Assembly (NCBI RefSeq): GCF_030817655.1
Contig: NZ_JAUSZM010000003.1
Location: 7,998,001-8,062,000, forward strand
DNA length: 64,000 bases
Direction of reading: 5' to 3'
Source: Streptomyces sp. V4I2
GTDB taxonomy: Bacteria > Actinomycetota > Actinomycetes > Streptomycetales > Streptomycetaceae
Numbering within the stretch: position 1 is the stretch's first letter; the number at the start of each line of letters is the position of its first letter. The notes below the pieces were generated by a model, which was not told where the DNA came from, searched no databases, and saw nothing but the letters and a program-made list of their open reading frames with translations. Both the position numbers and the translations under genes were made by a program. This document shows positions 1 through 6,452 of the stretch, one piece after another.

Positions 1-1069
1 CCCCCGTCGTCCCCGGCCTGATGTGCTCGTCGGCCGCCGAGATGAAGATGTGCAGCAGCTCGGTGGCGCCGATGCCGTTGATGACGCGCAGCCCGGTCCG
101 CTCGTGCCAGGCCCGCCAGGTGGCGGCAGGCAGGTTCTCGCCGGCCGAGACGCAGCGGCGCAGGGAGGAGACGTCGTACGCGTCGACCTCGTCGAGCATC
201 GCGCGGTAGGCAGTCGGCGCGGTGAACAGGACCGACACCCGGTGCTCGGCGATCGCGGGCAACAGCTGCCGGGGACCGGCCTGTTCGAGGAGCAGGGCGC
301 TGGCCCCGGCGCGCATCGGGAAGACCACCAGTCCGCCGAGGCCGAAGGTGAAGCCGAGCGGCGGGCTGCCGGTGAAGACGTCCTCGGGGTGCGGCCCGAG
401 CACATGGCGGGCGAAGGTGTCGGCGATCGCCAGCACGTCCCGGTGGAAGTGCATACAGCCCTTGGGGCGGCCGGTGGTCCCGGAGGTGAACGCGATCAGC
501 GCGACGTCGTCGGCCGCGGTGTCCACGGCGGTGTACGGCTCCTCGGGCGCCGCCCGGTTCAGCAGGTCGTCGGGGGCGTCACCGCCGTACGTGGTGATCC
601 TGATCCCCGGTATCTCTGCCTTGGCGAGGTCGTCGACGGACCGGATGTCGCACAGGGCGTGGTCTATGCGGGCGATCTCGCACATCGTGGCCAGCTCGTG
701 CGGGCGCTGCTGGGCCAGCACGGTGACGGCGACCGCGCCGGCCTTCAGCACCGCCAGCCAGCAGGCGGCCAGCCAGGGGGTGGTGGGGCCGCGCAGCAGG
801 ACGCGGTTGCCGGGGACGACACCGAGGTCACGGGTGAGGAGGTGCGCGATGCGGTCGACGCGGGTGCGGAGGTCGCCGTACGTCCAGGTGCCGCCCGCCG
901 GGGTGTGGAACACCGGTCGGTCCGCGGCCGGCCCGGAAAGGAGTTCGGCGGCGCAGTTCAGCCGATCGGGGTAGTCCAGCTCCGGCAGGTCGAAGCGGAG
1001 CTCGGGCCACTGGTCCGGGGGCGGGAGATGGTCGCGGGCGAAGGTGTCGACGTGCGCCGAGGGGTTCAT
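1..1069 (-). CDS. AMP-dependent acyl-/aryl-CoA ligase, benzoate-CoA ligase family (3' end outside window)
   Basis: The minus strand from the ATG at 1069 reads MNPSAHVDTFARDHLPPPDQ and stays open to the window edge, so about 356 N-terminal residues are present. The adenylate-forming P-loop AFTSGTTGRPKG is clear, followed by GCMHFHRD and a PPLGFTFGLGG segment of the kind seen in benzoate- and 2-aminobenzoate-CoA ligases. Family knowledge: these enzymes adenylate a carboxylate and transfer it to CoA in the cytosol. The gene is divergent from an acyl-CoA dehydrogenase/RidA pair about 170 bp away, suggesting one catabolic unit. The C-terminal domain and the rest of the operon lie outside the window, so the substrate cannot be fixed. 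The family call is firm; the aryl substrate is inferred. Confidence 0.85.
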   Translation of the reverse strand, partial: MNPSAHVDTFARDHLPPPDQWPELRFDLPELDYPDRLNCAAELLSGPAADRPVFHTPAGGTWTYGDLRTRVDRIAHLLTRDLGVVPGNRVLLRGPTTPWLAACWLAVLKAGAVAVTVLAQQRPHELATMCEIARIDHALCDIRSVDDLAKAEIPGIRITTYGGDAPDDLLNRAAPEEPYTAVDTAADDVALIAFTSGTTGRPKGCMHFHRDVLAIADTFARHVLGPHPEDVFTGSPPLGFTFGLGGLVVFPMRAGASALLLEQAGPRQLLPAIAEHRVSVLFTAPTAYRAMLDEVDAYDVSSLRRCVSAGENLPAATWRAWHERTGLRVINGIGATELLHIFISAADEHIRPGTTG

Positions 1070-1238
1070 GGCGGTTCGCCCCCTTGCCTTGTGGGCGTCG
1101 GTGGTGGGCGTGGACGGCATCCCTGGTGGGCATCTCTGGTGGGCTCGCGCATCGAGCGTATCGTGTTGGTGACGACAGTCAACGGTGCGCGATACCGTCG
1201 GGAGTGGCCGCAGGGCTGCGGGGGAGAGAGGACCGGCA

Positions 1239-2486
1239 ATGCCCGCATTCTCACTCGAACCATCACAGATCGCCTGGTGTGCGGAGCTGCGCACCCTGGC
1301 CGCGGACCGGCTGCGCCCCCTCGCGGAGAAGGGCGAACCGGGCCACGTGAATCGTCCCCTGGTCGCGGAACTCGGCCAACAGGGCCTGCTGTCCCGCCTG
1401 TTCACCTCCGGCGCCCTCGACCTCTGTCTGATGCGGGAGTCCCTGGCCCACGCCTGCACCGAGGCGGAGACCGCCCTCGCCCTCCAGGGCCTGGGCGCCC
1501 ACCCGGTCCACGCCCACGGCACCCCGGCCCAGCGGGACCGCTGGCTGCCCCGGGTCACCGACGGCACGGCGGTGGCGGCCTTCGCGCTGAGCGAGCCGGG
1601 TGCGGGCTCGGACGCGGCGGCGCTGTCGCTGACCGCCCGGCCGGACGGCTCGCCGACCGCTCGGCCGGACGGCCCCGCCGGTGCCGAGTCGTCGGCCGAC
1701 ACCGTCGCCGGCGGCCCCTCCGGCGCCGAGTCGCCCGCCGACGCCGCACTCGCCGCCGACCCCGACGGCCCCGCCCGCTGGCGGCTCACCGGGGAGAAGT
1801 GCTGGATCTCCAACGCGCCCGAGGCCGACTTCTACACCGTCTTCGCCCGCACCACCCCGGGCGCCGGCGCCCGTGGCGTCACCGCCTTCCTCGTGCCCGC
1901 CGACCGCCCCGGCCTCACCGGCACGGCCCTCGACCTGCTCTCGCCGCACCCCATCGGCGCCCTCGACTTCGACGCGGTGCCGGTGACCGCCGACGACGTG
2001 CTCGGCGAGGTCGACCGCGGCTTCCGGGTCGCCATGGGCACCCTCAACCTGTTCCGCCCCAGCGTCGGCGCCTTCGCGGTCGGCATGGCCCAGGCGGCCC
2101 TGGACGCCGCCCTCGCGCACACTGCCCAACGGGACGCGTTCGGCGGCAAGTTGAGGGACCTGCAGACGGTCGCCCACCAGGTCGCCGAGATGGCCCTGCG
2201 CACCGAGGCGGCCCGCCTCATGGTGTACGCGGCGGCGACGGCGTACGACGCGGGCGCACCGGACGTCCCGAAGCGCGCGGCGATGGCGAAGCTGCTCGCC
2301 ACCGAGACCGCGCAGTACGTCGTCGACGCGGCCGTCCAACTGCACGGCGCCCGCGCCCTGCGCCGCGGCCACCTGCTCGAACACCTCTACCGCGAGGTAC
2401 GCGCCCCACGCATCTACGAGGGGGCCAGCGAGGTCCAACGGGGCATCATCGCCAAGGAGTTGTACGCGAACCAGGAGGCCCTGTGA
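1239..2486 (+). CDS. Acyl-CoA dehydrogenase family protein
   Basis: A 415-residue flavoenzyme of the acyl-CoA dehydrogenase fold, expected to oxidise a CoA thioester in the cytosol using FAD. The substrate/flavin signature AFALSEPGAGSD lies near residue 115-125, and the C-terminal signature RIYEGASEVQRGI carries the catalytic-base glutamate region. I chose the ATG at 1239 because GGGGGAGAGAGG lies just upstream; an in-frame GTG at 1185 lacks that context. The middle (about residues 125-180) carries a Pro/Ala/Asp-rich low-complexity insertion with two TARPDG-like units before WRLTGEKCWISNA, so the beta-domain loop is longer than usual. The next gene starts inside its stop codon. Substrate unknown; the divergent CoA ligase suggests an aromatic or acyl-CoA pathway. 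Confidence 0.88.
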   Translation: MPAFSLEPSQIAWCAELRTLAADRLRPLAEKGEPGHVNRPLVAELGQQGLLSRLFTSGALDLCLMRESLAHACTEAETALALQGLGAHPVHAHGTPAQRDRWLPRVTDGTAVAAFALSEPGAGSDAAALSLTARPDGSPTARPDGPAGAESSADTVAGGPSGAESPADAALAADPDGPARWRLTGEKCWISNAPEADFYTVFARTTPGAGARGVTAFLVPADRPGLTGTALDLLSPHPIGALDFDAVPVTADDVLGEVDRGFRVAMGTLNLFRPSVGAFAVGMAQAALDAALAHTAQRDAFGGKLRDLQTVAHQVAEMALRTEAARLMVYAAATAYDAGAPDVPKRAAMAKLLATETAQYVVDAAVQLHGARALRRGHLLEHLYREVRAPRIYEGASEVQRGIIAKELYANQEAL

Positions 2487-2881
2487 GCGCCCAGCGCATC
2501 AACCCGCCCGAACTCTCCCCGCCCGCCGGCTTCTCCCATGCGGTCGTCGCCACCGGGACGCGCGTGGTGTTCCTGGCGGGCCAGACCGCTCTCGACACCG
2601 ACGGCAAGGTCGTCGGCGACACCCTCCCCGAGCAGTTCGAGCGAGCCCTCGCCAATCTCCTCACGGCCCTGACCGCCGCCGGCGGCACCCCCGCCGACCT
2701 AGCCCGCGTCACGGTGTACGCCACGGACATCGCCACGTACCGCACCCACGCTCCCGAACTCGGGCGTGTCTGGCGTCAGTTGGCGGGCCGGGACTACCCG
2801 GCGATGGCGGTCGTCGAGGTCGTACGCCTGTGGGACGACCAGGCGATGGTGGAGCTCGACGGCTTCGCGGTGCTGCCCTGA
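2483..2881 (+). CDS. RidA/YjgF/Rid family protein (enamine/imine deaminase-like)
   Basis: A 132-residue protein covering the whole Rid domain. Recognisable pieces are FSHAVVATGTRVVFLAGQT at the front, the central ANLLTALTAAGGTPADLARV helix and the end YPAMAVVEVVRLWDDQAMVE. The GTG start at 2483 overlaps the stop of the acyl-CoA dehydrogenase (GTGA), so the two are translationally coupled. Family knowledge: Rid proteins hydrolyse reactive enamines/imines, and some members are dedicated helpers in catabolic operons, including aerobic 2-aminobenzoate clusters. The canonical RidA catalytic arginine is not obvious: R and V residues occupy the WDDQ region, so this may be a specialised Rid subgroup rather than housekeeping RidA. 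Confidence 0.85.
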   Translation: MSAQRINPPELSPPAGFSHAVVATGTRVVFLAGQTALDTDGKVVGDTLPEQFERALANLLTALTAAGGTPADLARVTVYATDIATYRTHAPELGRVWRQLAGRDYPAMAVVEVVRLWDDQAMVELDGFAVLP

Positions 2882-2932
2882 CCGAGCGTGAACCGCTCCC
2901 GCAAGGGCGATCAGGAAGCGATCAGGAAGCGA

Positions 2933-3127
2933 TCAGGCCGCGATCGTCAGCCGCTCGACGGGCACCCGGTGCGGGGCGACGATCCGGCCGTCCGGCAGCA
3001 GCTCGCCGGTGTCGTCGAACACGATCGCGCCGTCGCACAGCAGGTTCCAGCCCTGCTCGGGGTGGGCGGCGACGATGTGCGGGGTGTGGTCGTCGGTTGC
3101 GGGGCACGAAGGCTGGTGGGAACGCAT
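2933..3127 (-). CDS. Small DUF5999-like protein
   Basis: A 64-residue protein reading MRSHQPSCPATDDHTPHIVA, then HPEQGWNLLCDGAIVFDDTG and ELLPDGRIVAPHR. This is the compact actinomycete family DUF5999, whose function is not established. The start is set by the ATG at 3127 preceded on the minus strand by GAGGTGCGCC. Two cysteines (in PSCP and LLCDG) are family features as I remember them. It is convergent with the RidA gene 50 bp away. Longer reading frames through this segment are chance extensions. No membrane segment or signal peptide is visible. Confidence 0.75.
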   Translation of the reverse strand: MRSHQPSCPATDDHTPHIVAAHPEQGWNLLCDGAIVFDDTGELLPDGRIVAPHRVPVERLTIAA

Positions 3128-3223
3128 GGCGCACCTCCACGTCGGTTGGACCATCGGGTCCGGTCCTATGGATAGACCATCCTCCCGCCGCGAACTCATC
3201 GGAACGGCCTGCCCCGAAGCGTG

Positions 3224-3267
3224 ACAACACGCGGACAACACGGGGACAACACGGGGACAGCACGCGG
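3224..3267. repeat. Tandem 11-bp repeat, four copies
   Basis: Four consecutive 11-mers of the form ACAACACGSGG (third base varies only in the last copy, ACAGCACGCGG). They lie in the gap between the divergent DUF5999 and DUF6299 genes, about 110 bp upstream of the latter. The period is close to one helical turn, so a stacked protein-binding site is possible, but slippage would give the same picture. Confidence 0.8.
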
Positions 3268-3374
3268 ACCGTTCCGCGACCGCCGGTGCGGACTCGCTAT
3301 CGAAGGGGTGACGATCACGGCTGCGGGGGCTCCTGCCCGGTACCAGTGGAGCCCCTACTTCAGGAGGTCTTCCC

Positions 3375-3800
3375 ATGTCCTTGCGCCCTGCCCTCGTCGC
3401 CGTCGCCGGTGCCGCGCTGCTCCTGCTGGCCGCCCCCGTCGGGCCGGCGACCGCGGACCCGTTCGAGATCGTGACGGTCGACCCGACGGGCCGTATCGCG
3501 TCCGACGGCACCGTGACCCTGTCCGGCACCTACCGCTGCACCGGCAGCACTGGCCCGGTGTACGTCAGCTCGTCCGTCGGCCAGGGCTCCCTGTCCGTCC
3601 GCCACGGCATCGGCGGCACCCGCGCGGTGTGCGACGGGCTGGAGCACGCCTGGTCGAACACCGGCAAGCCGTGGCGGAGTTCCCTCGCACCCGGCGCGGC
3701 GCAGGTCGAGGCCACCCTGATGGAGCTGCGCCCGCAGGGCGGTCTGCCGCTGCCCCGCTTCCACGCGGCCCAGCGGCCCAGCGGCAGGAGGTCACCCTGA
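3375..3800 (+). pseudogene. Secreted DUF6299-like protein with a frameshifted C-terminus
   Basis: The 141-residue reading frame begins MSLRPALVAVAGAALLLLAA with a signal peptide (cleavage near ATADP) and AGGAGG at 3362-3367 as ribosome site. The body (DGTVTLSGTYRCTGSTGPVY, CDGLEHAWSNTG, RPQGGLPLPRF) matches small secreted DUF6299 proteins of unknown function. The end HAAQRPSGRRSP is not family-like. Removing one copy of the 8-bp tandem duplication GGCCCAGC at 3767-3782 restores HAAQRQEVTLTEG and a stop at 3809-3811, which looks like the ancestral ending. The alteration hits only the last few residues, so the protein could still fold and be secreted; pseudogene status is uncertain. Confidence 0.6.
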
Positions 3801-3819
3801 CCGAGGGCTGACCGCCGCG

Positions 3820-4272
3820 TCAGTCCATGAGCCCCGCGGCGACGGTGGCGCCCAGCTCCCAGCAGGCCTCGACGTCCGCCTTGCCGGGCTCGCCCGTCAC
3901 GGTGACGGCCTCGGCGGCACGCCGCCAGCCGAGGCCGGTCGTGATCGCCTCGATGCCGCGGACCGCTCCGGTGACGTCGTTGCCGCCGTGCACGTAGTAG
4001 CCGAACGGGCGGCCCTGCGTGGCGTCCAGGCAGGGGTAGTAGACCTGGTCGAAGAAGTGCTTCAGCGCGCCGGACATGTAGCCGAGGTTCGCCGGCGTAC
4101 CGAGCAGGAACCCGTCGGCCTCCAGCACGTCGGACGCCGTCGCGGCCAGCGCGGCCCGTCGCACGACGCGGACTCCCTCGATCTCCGGGTCCGTCGCACC
4201 GGCGACGACGGCCTCGAACAGCGCCTGGCAGTTCGGCGAGGGCGTGTGATGCACGATCAGCAAAGTAGCCAC
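3820..4272 (-). CDS. Flavodoxin-like NAD(P)H-dependent oxidoreductase / FMN reductase
   Basis: A 150-residue single-domain protein with the flavodoxin fold. The N-terminal strand and phosphate-binding turn read ATLLIVHHTPSPNCQALFEA, and the FMN/isoalloxazine loop reads DGFLLGTPANLGYMSGALKH followed by FDQVYYP. I start it at the GTG at 4272; a longer reading from 4308 would add an arginine-rich stretch not seen in the family. Members reduce FMN or use bound flavin for NAD(P)H-dependent reductions in the cytosol; the partner is unknown. It faces the DUF6299 gene convergently and lies downstream of the broken araC-like fragment on the same strand. Confidence 0.78.
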   Translation of the reverse strand: MATLLIVHHTPSPNCQALFEAVVAGATDPEIEGVRVVRRAALAATASDVLEADGFLLGTPANLGYMSGALKHFFDQVYYPCLDATQGRPFGYYVHGGNDVTGAVRGIEAITTGLGWRRAAEAVTVTGEPGKADVEACWELGATVAAGLMD

Positions 4273-4321
4273 CCCCGCACCCTGCCGTGCGGGCTCCGCG
4301 AGCCGCAAACGGGGACGGGGT

Positions 4322-4340
4322 GGCCCGGCACCGCCGGGCC
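4322..4340 (-). terminator. Short GC hairpin after the araC-like remnant
   Basis: GGCCCGGC and GCCGGGCC form a perfect 8-bp stem with a 3-base loop, between the end of the araC-like fragment and the start of the flavodoxin-like gene on the same strand. There is no T-run, so termination is inferred from structure and position only. Confidence 0.4.
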
Positions 4341-4374
4341 GGGTTCGCCGCGGCAGGTGCCCGGCGGCGCGCGG

Positions 4375-4683
4375 TCAGGAGTCCGGTGCGGCTCGGCGTC
4401 CGGAGTCCGTGCGGCTCGCGTGCGTCTGGTACTCGCTCGGGCTGACCCCGTGTTCCCGCTTGAACGCGGCGCTGAGGGCGAAGGCGTTGGCGAACCCGAC
4501 GCGGTCCGCCACCGTGTCGAGCGTCGCGGCGGGCTCGCGCAGCAGGTCGGCGGCCAGGGCGAGGCGCCGTTCCCGCAGATGGCTCATCGGCGGCTGTCCG
4601 ACCAGCGCGGTGAAGCGCCGGGCCAGGTTCGCCCGTGACACGCCCGCCTTGGCGGCCAGGGCCGGCAGGGTCCACGGGTGCGC
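4375..4683 (-). pseudogene. AraC-family regulator, C-terminal HTH only (5'-truncated)
   Basis: On the minus strand the sequence reads HPWTLPALAAKAGVSRANLA, then RRFTALVGQPPMSHLRERRL, ALAADLLREP and FALSAAFKREHGVSPSEYQT. That is a full AraC/XylS double helix-turn-helix of the kind fused to cupin sensor domains. Upstream of the HPWTL segment, at about 4684, the frame stops resembling the family and becomes the other strand of an unrelated GAF-domain gene. The sensor half is therefore missing. An internal GTG at 4641 could start an 88-residue product, but that would lack the first helix. This is a remnant left by a deletion or rearrangement. Confidence 0.7.
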
Positions 4684-5172
4684 GCGGGATCGGCCTGCAT
4701 CAGGCGCTGACCGACTACAGATCGGCCCGCACGATCACGCACGACTACGACCGCCCCGTGCTGACGGAGGGGATCCGCTCCGTCGTAGCCCTGCCCGTCA
4801 TGGTGTCCGGTACGGTGCGCGCGGTGCTCTACGGGGCCAGCCGCGGCCCCGCCCCGCTCGGGGACCGGGCGGCCGAAGCGGTCGCCGACGCCTCCCGGCG
4901 ACTGGCCGCCGAGCTGGTCATCCGTGACGAGGTCGACCACCGGCTGCGCCTGCTGGACGCCACGCAGGGCCCTGCCGAGGGCGGGCAACGGGGCCTGCCA
5001 CTGGAAGAACTCCGCCAGGTCCACGCCGAGTTGCGACGCATAGCCCAGCAGGTCCCCGACGGCGACCTGCGCGGTCGGCTGCTCGACGTGGCCGGCCGAC
5101 TGGCCCCGCCGTCCGCCGCCCACTCGGCGCCGGGCCCGCTTCTGGCACCCCGGGAACTCGACGTCCTGGCGC
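4684..5172 (+). pseudogene. GAF-domain LuxR-type regulator fragment, truncated at both ends
   Basis: The plus strand encodes GIGLHQALTDYRSARTITHD, YDRPVLTEGIRSVVALPVMV and RAVLYGASRGPAPLGDRAAE. This is the middle and end of a GAF sensor domain typical of Streptomyces GAF-LuxR regulators. It continues through a linker to LLAPRELDVLAQV, the first helix of a LuxR HTH, then switches abruptly at about 5172 to an NmrA-like protein. The GAF N-terminus is cut at 4684, where the araC fragment begins on the other strand. Both ends are chimeric junctions with no start codon of its own, so no functional regulator is expected. Confidence 0.65.
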
Positions 5173-5841
5173 AGGTGGTTCCAGAACGAAAAGAACAGGG
5201 ACCGGATGGGAGCGGAGGTCTTCACCTCTGGGCCCTACATCGAGATGGTGATCTCACCGCTCACGCCCATGACCCCCAGCATCGAGGACGGTGTCGTCAC
5301 GTGGCGAGTCCCGCTCGGAGAGGGAGCCGTTCCGCATGTGGCTCTCGAAGACTGCGGATTCTATGTCCGCTGGCTCTTCGACCATCCGGAACGGGCCAAT
5401 GGCATGGACCTCGAAGTCGCCATCGAGCACATGCCCTACGCCGACATGGCTGCCGCATTCGAGAAGGTCACCGGGCACCCGGCACAGTACATCCCCCCCG
5501 ACCTGGACGCATATTGGAACAGTCCGGACCTGACAGGTATTGCCGATCACCCTGCCGGATACAACGCCGATCCCAACGACAAGAGCACCATGAGCTTCCG
5601 TGACAATTTCACGGGCTTCTGGAATGTGTGGAAGCACGGGATCATCACCAGGGACTACGCTCTGCTCGACGAAATCCACCCCAACAGGATCAGAAGTGCT
5701 GAGGAGTGGTTCCGTCGCGAGGACCAGTTGGGAAGGGAACTCGGCAAGGGAATTCTCTGGGAGAGGGTCCAGCCGGAGAACTGGAGCATGGACTCCGCGG
5801 TCCTCAAGAGCAGCGCGGACTTCAGGACGGGCAAGTTGTAG
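5173..5841 (+). pseudogene. NmrA-like NAD(P)-binding protein, C-terminal two thirds
   Basis: The reading frame enters as WFQNEKNRDRMGAEVFTSGP and continues as a substrate-domain half of an NmrA/HSCARG-like protein (PHVALEDCGFYVRWLFDHPE, MDLEVAIEHMPYADMAAAFE, GHPAQYIPPDLDAYW). The Rossmann N-terminus with its GxxGxxG loop is absent. The sequence upstream of 5173 belongs to the GAF-LuxR fragment. The ATG at 5206 could start a 211-residue product, but without the NAD(P) site it would not act as a normal family member. Base composition is visibly lower in GC than its neighbours, consistent with acquisition from elsewhere before truncation. Confidence 0.65.
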
Positions 5842-5865
5842 ACGGCCCCATCGCACGTCCGGAGG

Positions 5866-5910
5866 TGCGCCGGCCGGGGTGAGTTGGTACTCCACGCGGG
5901 GTGGGCTCTC
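5866..5910 (-). pseudogene. Possible scrap of an HxlR-type regulator
   Basis: The minus strand reads PPRVEYQLTPAG, which resembles the wing motif PPRVEYxLTPLG of HxlR-family HTH proteins. Nothing recognisable flanks it on either side. HxlR genes often lie next to NmrA-like genes, which fits the adjacent fragment. With only about a dozen residues this is weak. Confidence 0.3.
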
Positions 5911-5983
5911 CGGATGGGCAGTGCAGATGACCAGCCCGGTGAACCCTTCTCGGTAACGTCTCGTGACGGTTTGTGATCTTCGT

Positions 5984-6386
5984 TCAGGTGGTGCGGCCGT
6001 CCTTGAAGGTGACCTTGAGCAGGGCGTTGGCGCGCTCGGCCACACCATGGACACCGCGGATGATGGCGTTCAACGTCCGCTCGGCGTTCTCGTGGCCCAG
6101 GTCGGTCAGGGTTGGGATGCCCAGGGTGGCGGCGAGCCGGTTCAGGGCGTCGACCAGGCCGTGGGCGCGGGCGCAGGTGGTGTCGTGCTCGCGGCCCGGG
6201 CGGACCGGGGAGACCCATATTGGCCAGCCGTCCGGGGCGGCGATCACCTGCACGTTCCCTCCGTGGTGCTTGTGTATTCCGGACCGCCAAAGGTCAGCGC
6301 CATTGGGCCCGGCGGCGGCCACGCGGTCGGTACTGGATCACGGTGCCGTCGAGGTTGAGGTGGGTGTACCCGGCTGCCGCCGCGCG
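5984..6386 (-). mobile_element. IS5-like (DDE) transposase remnant, frameshifted and internally deleted
   Basis: The minus strand encodes GYTHLNLDGTVI, then after a one-base shift DRVAAAGPNGADLWRSGIHK, HHGGNVQVIAAPDGWPIWVS and REHDTTCARAHGL, the core of IS5/IS1647-type transposases (the DGTxI and HHGG blocks are diagnostic). LTDLGHENAERTLNAIIRGV joins two blocks that are normally about 20 residues apart, so an internal deletion removed part of the catalytic region. The product ends at LLKVTFKDGRTT, short of the usual C-terminus. No intact terminal repeats are visible. The element is dead. Confidence 0.7.
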
Positions 6387-6452
6387 CTCGAGGGCGGCCG
6401 GGAACGTGGCGTTCCCTTCGAGGGTGGGCAGGTAGCCGACGAGGACGGTCAT
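6387..6452 (-). pseudogene. Universal stress protein N-terminal stub interrupted by IS material
   Basis: The ATG at 6452 overlaps the stop of tctA (ATGA) and starts MTVLVGYLPTLEGNATFPAA, which looks like the first beta strand and loop of a UspA-fold protein. After about 22 residues it becomes transposase sequence. A Usp gene following tctA is a common Streptomyces arrangement as I recall it, and the coupled start supports a former tctC-tctB-tctA-usp operon. The rest of the Usp gene is missing from the window. Confidence 0.5.

Noticed and set aside
23..1060. Long plus-strand frame at the left edge.
   Set aside because: The minus strand encodes an intact AMP-binding enzyme with TSGTTGRPKG; the plus frame is its complement.
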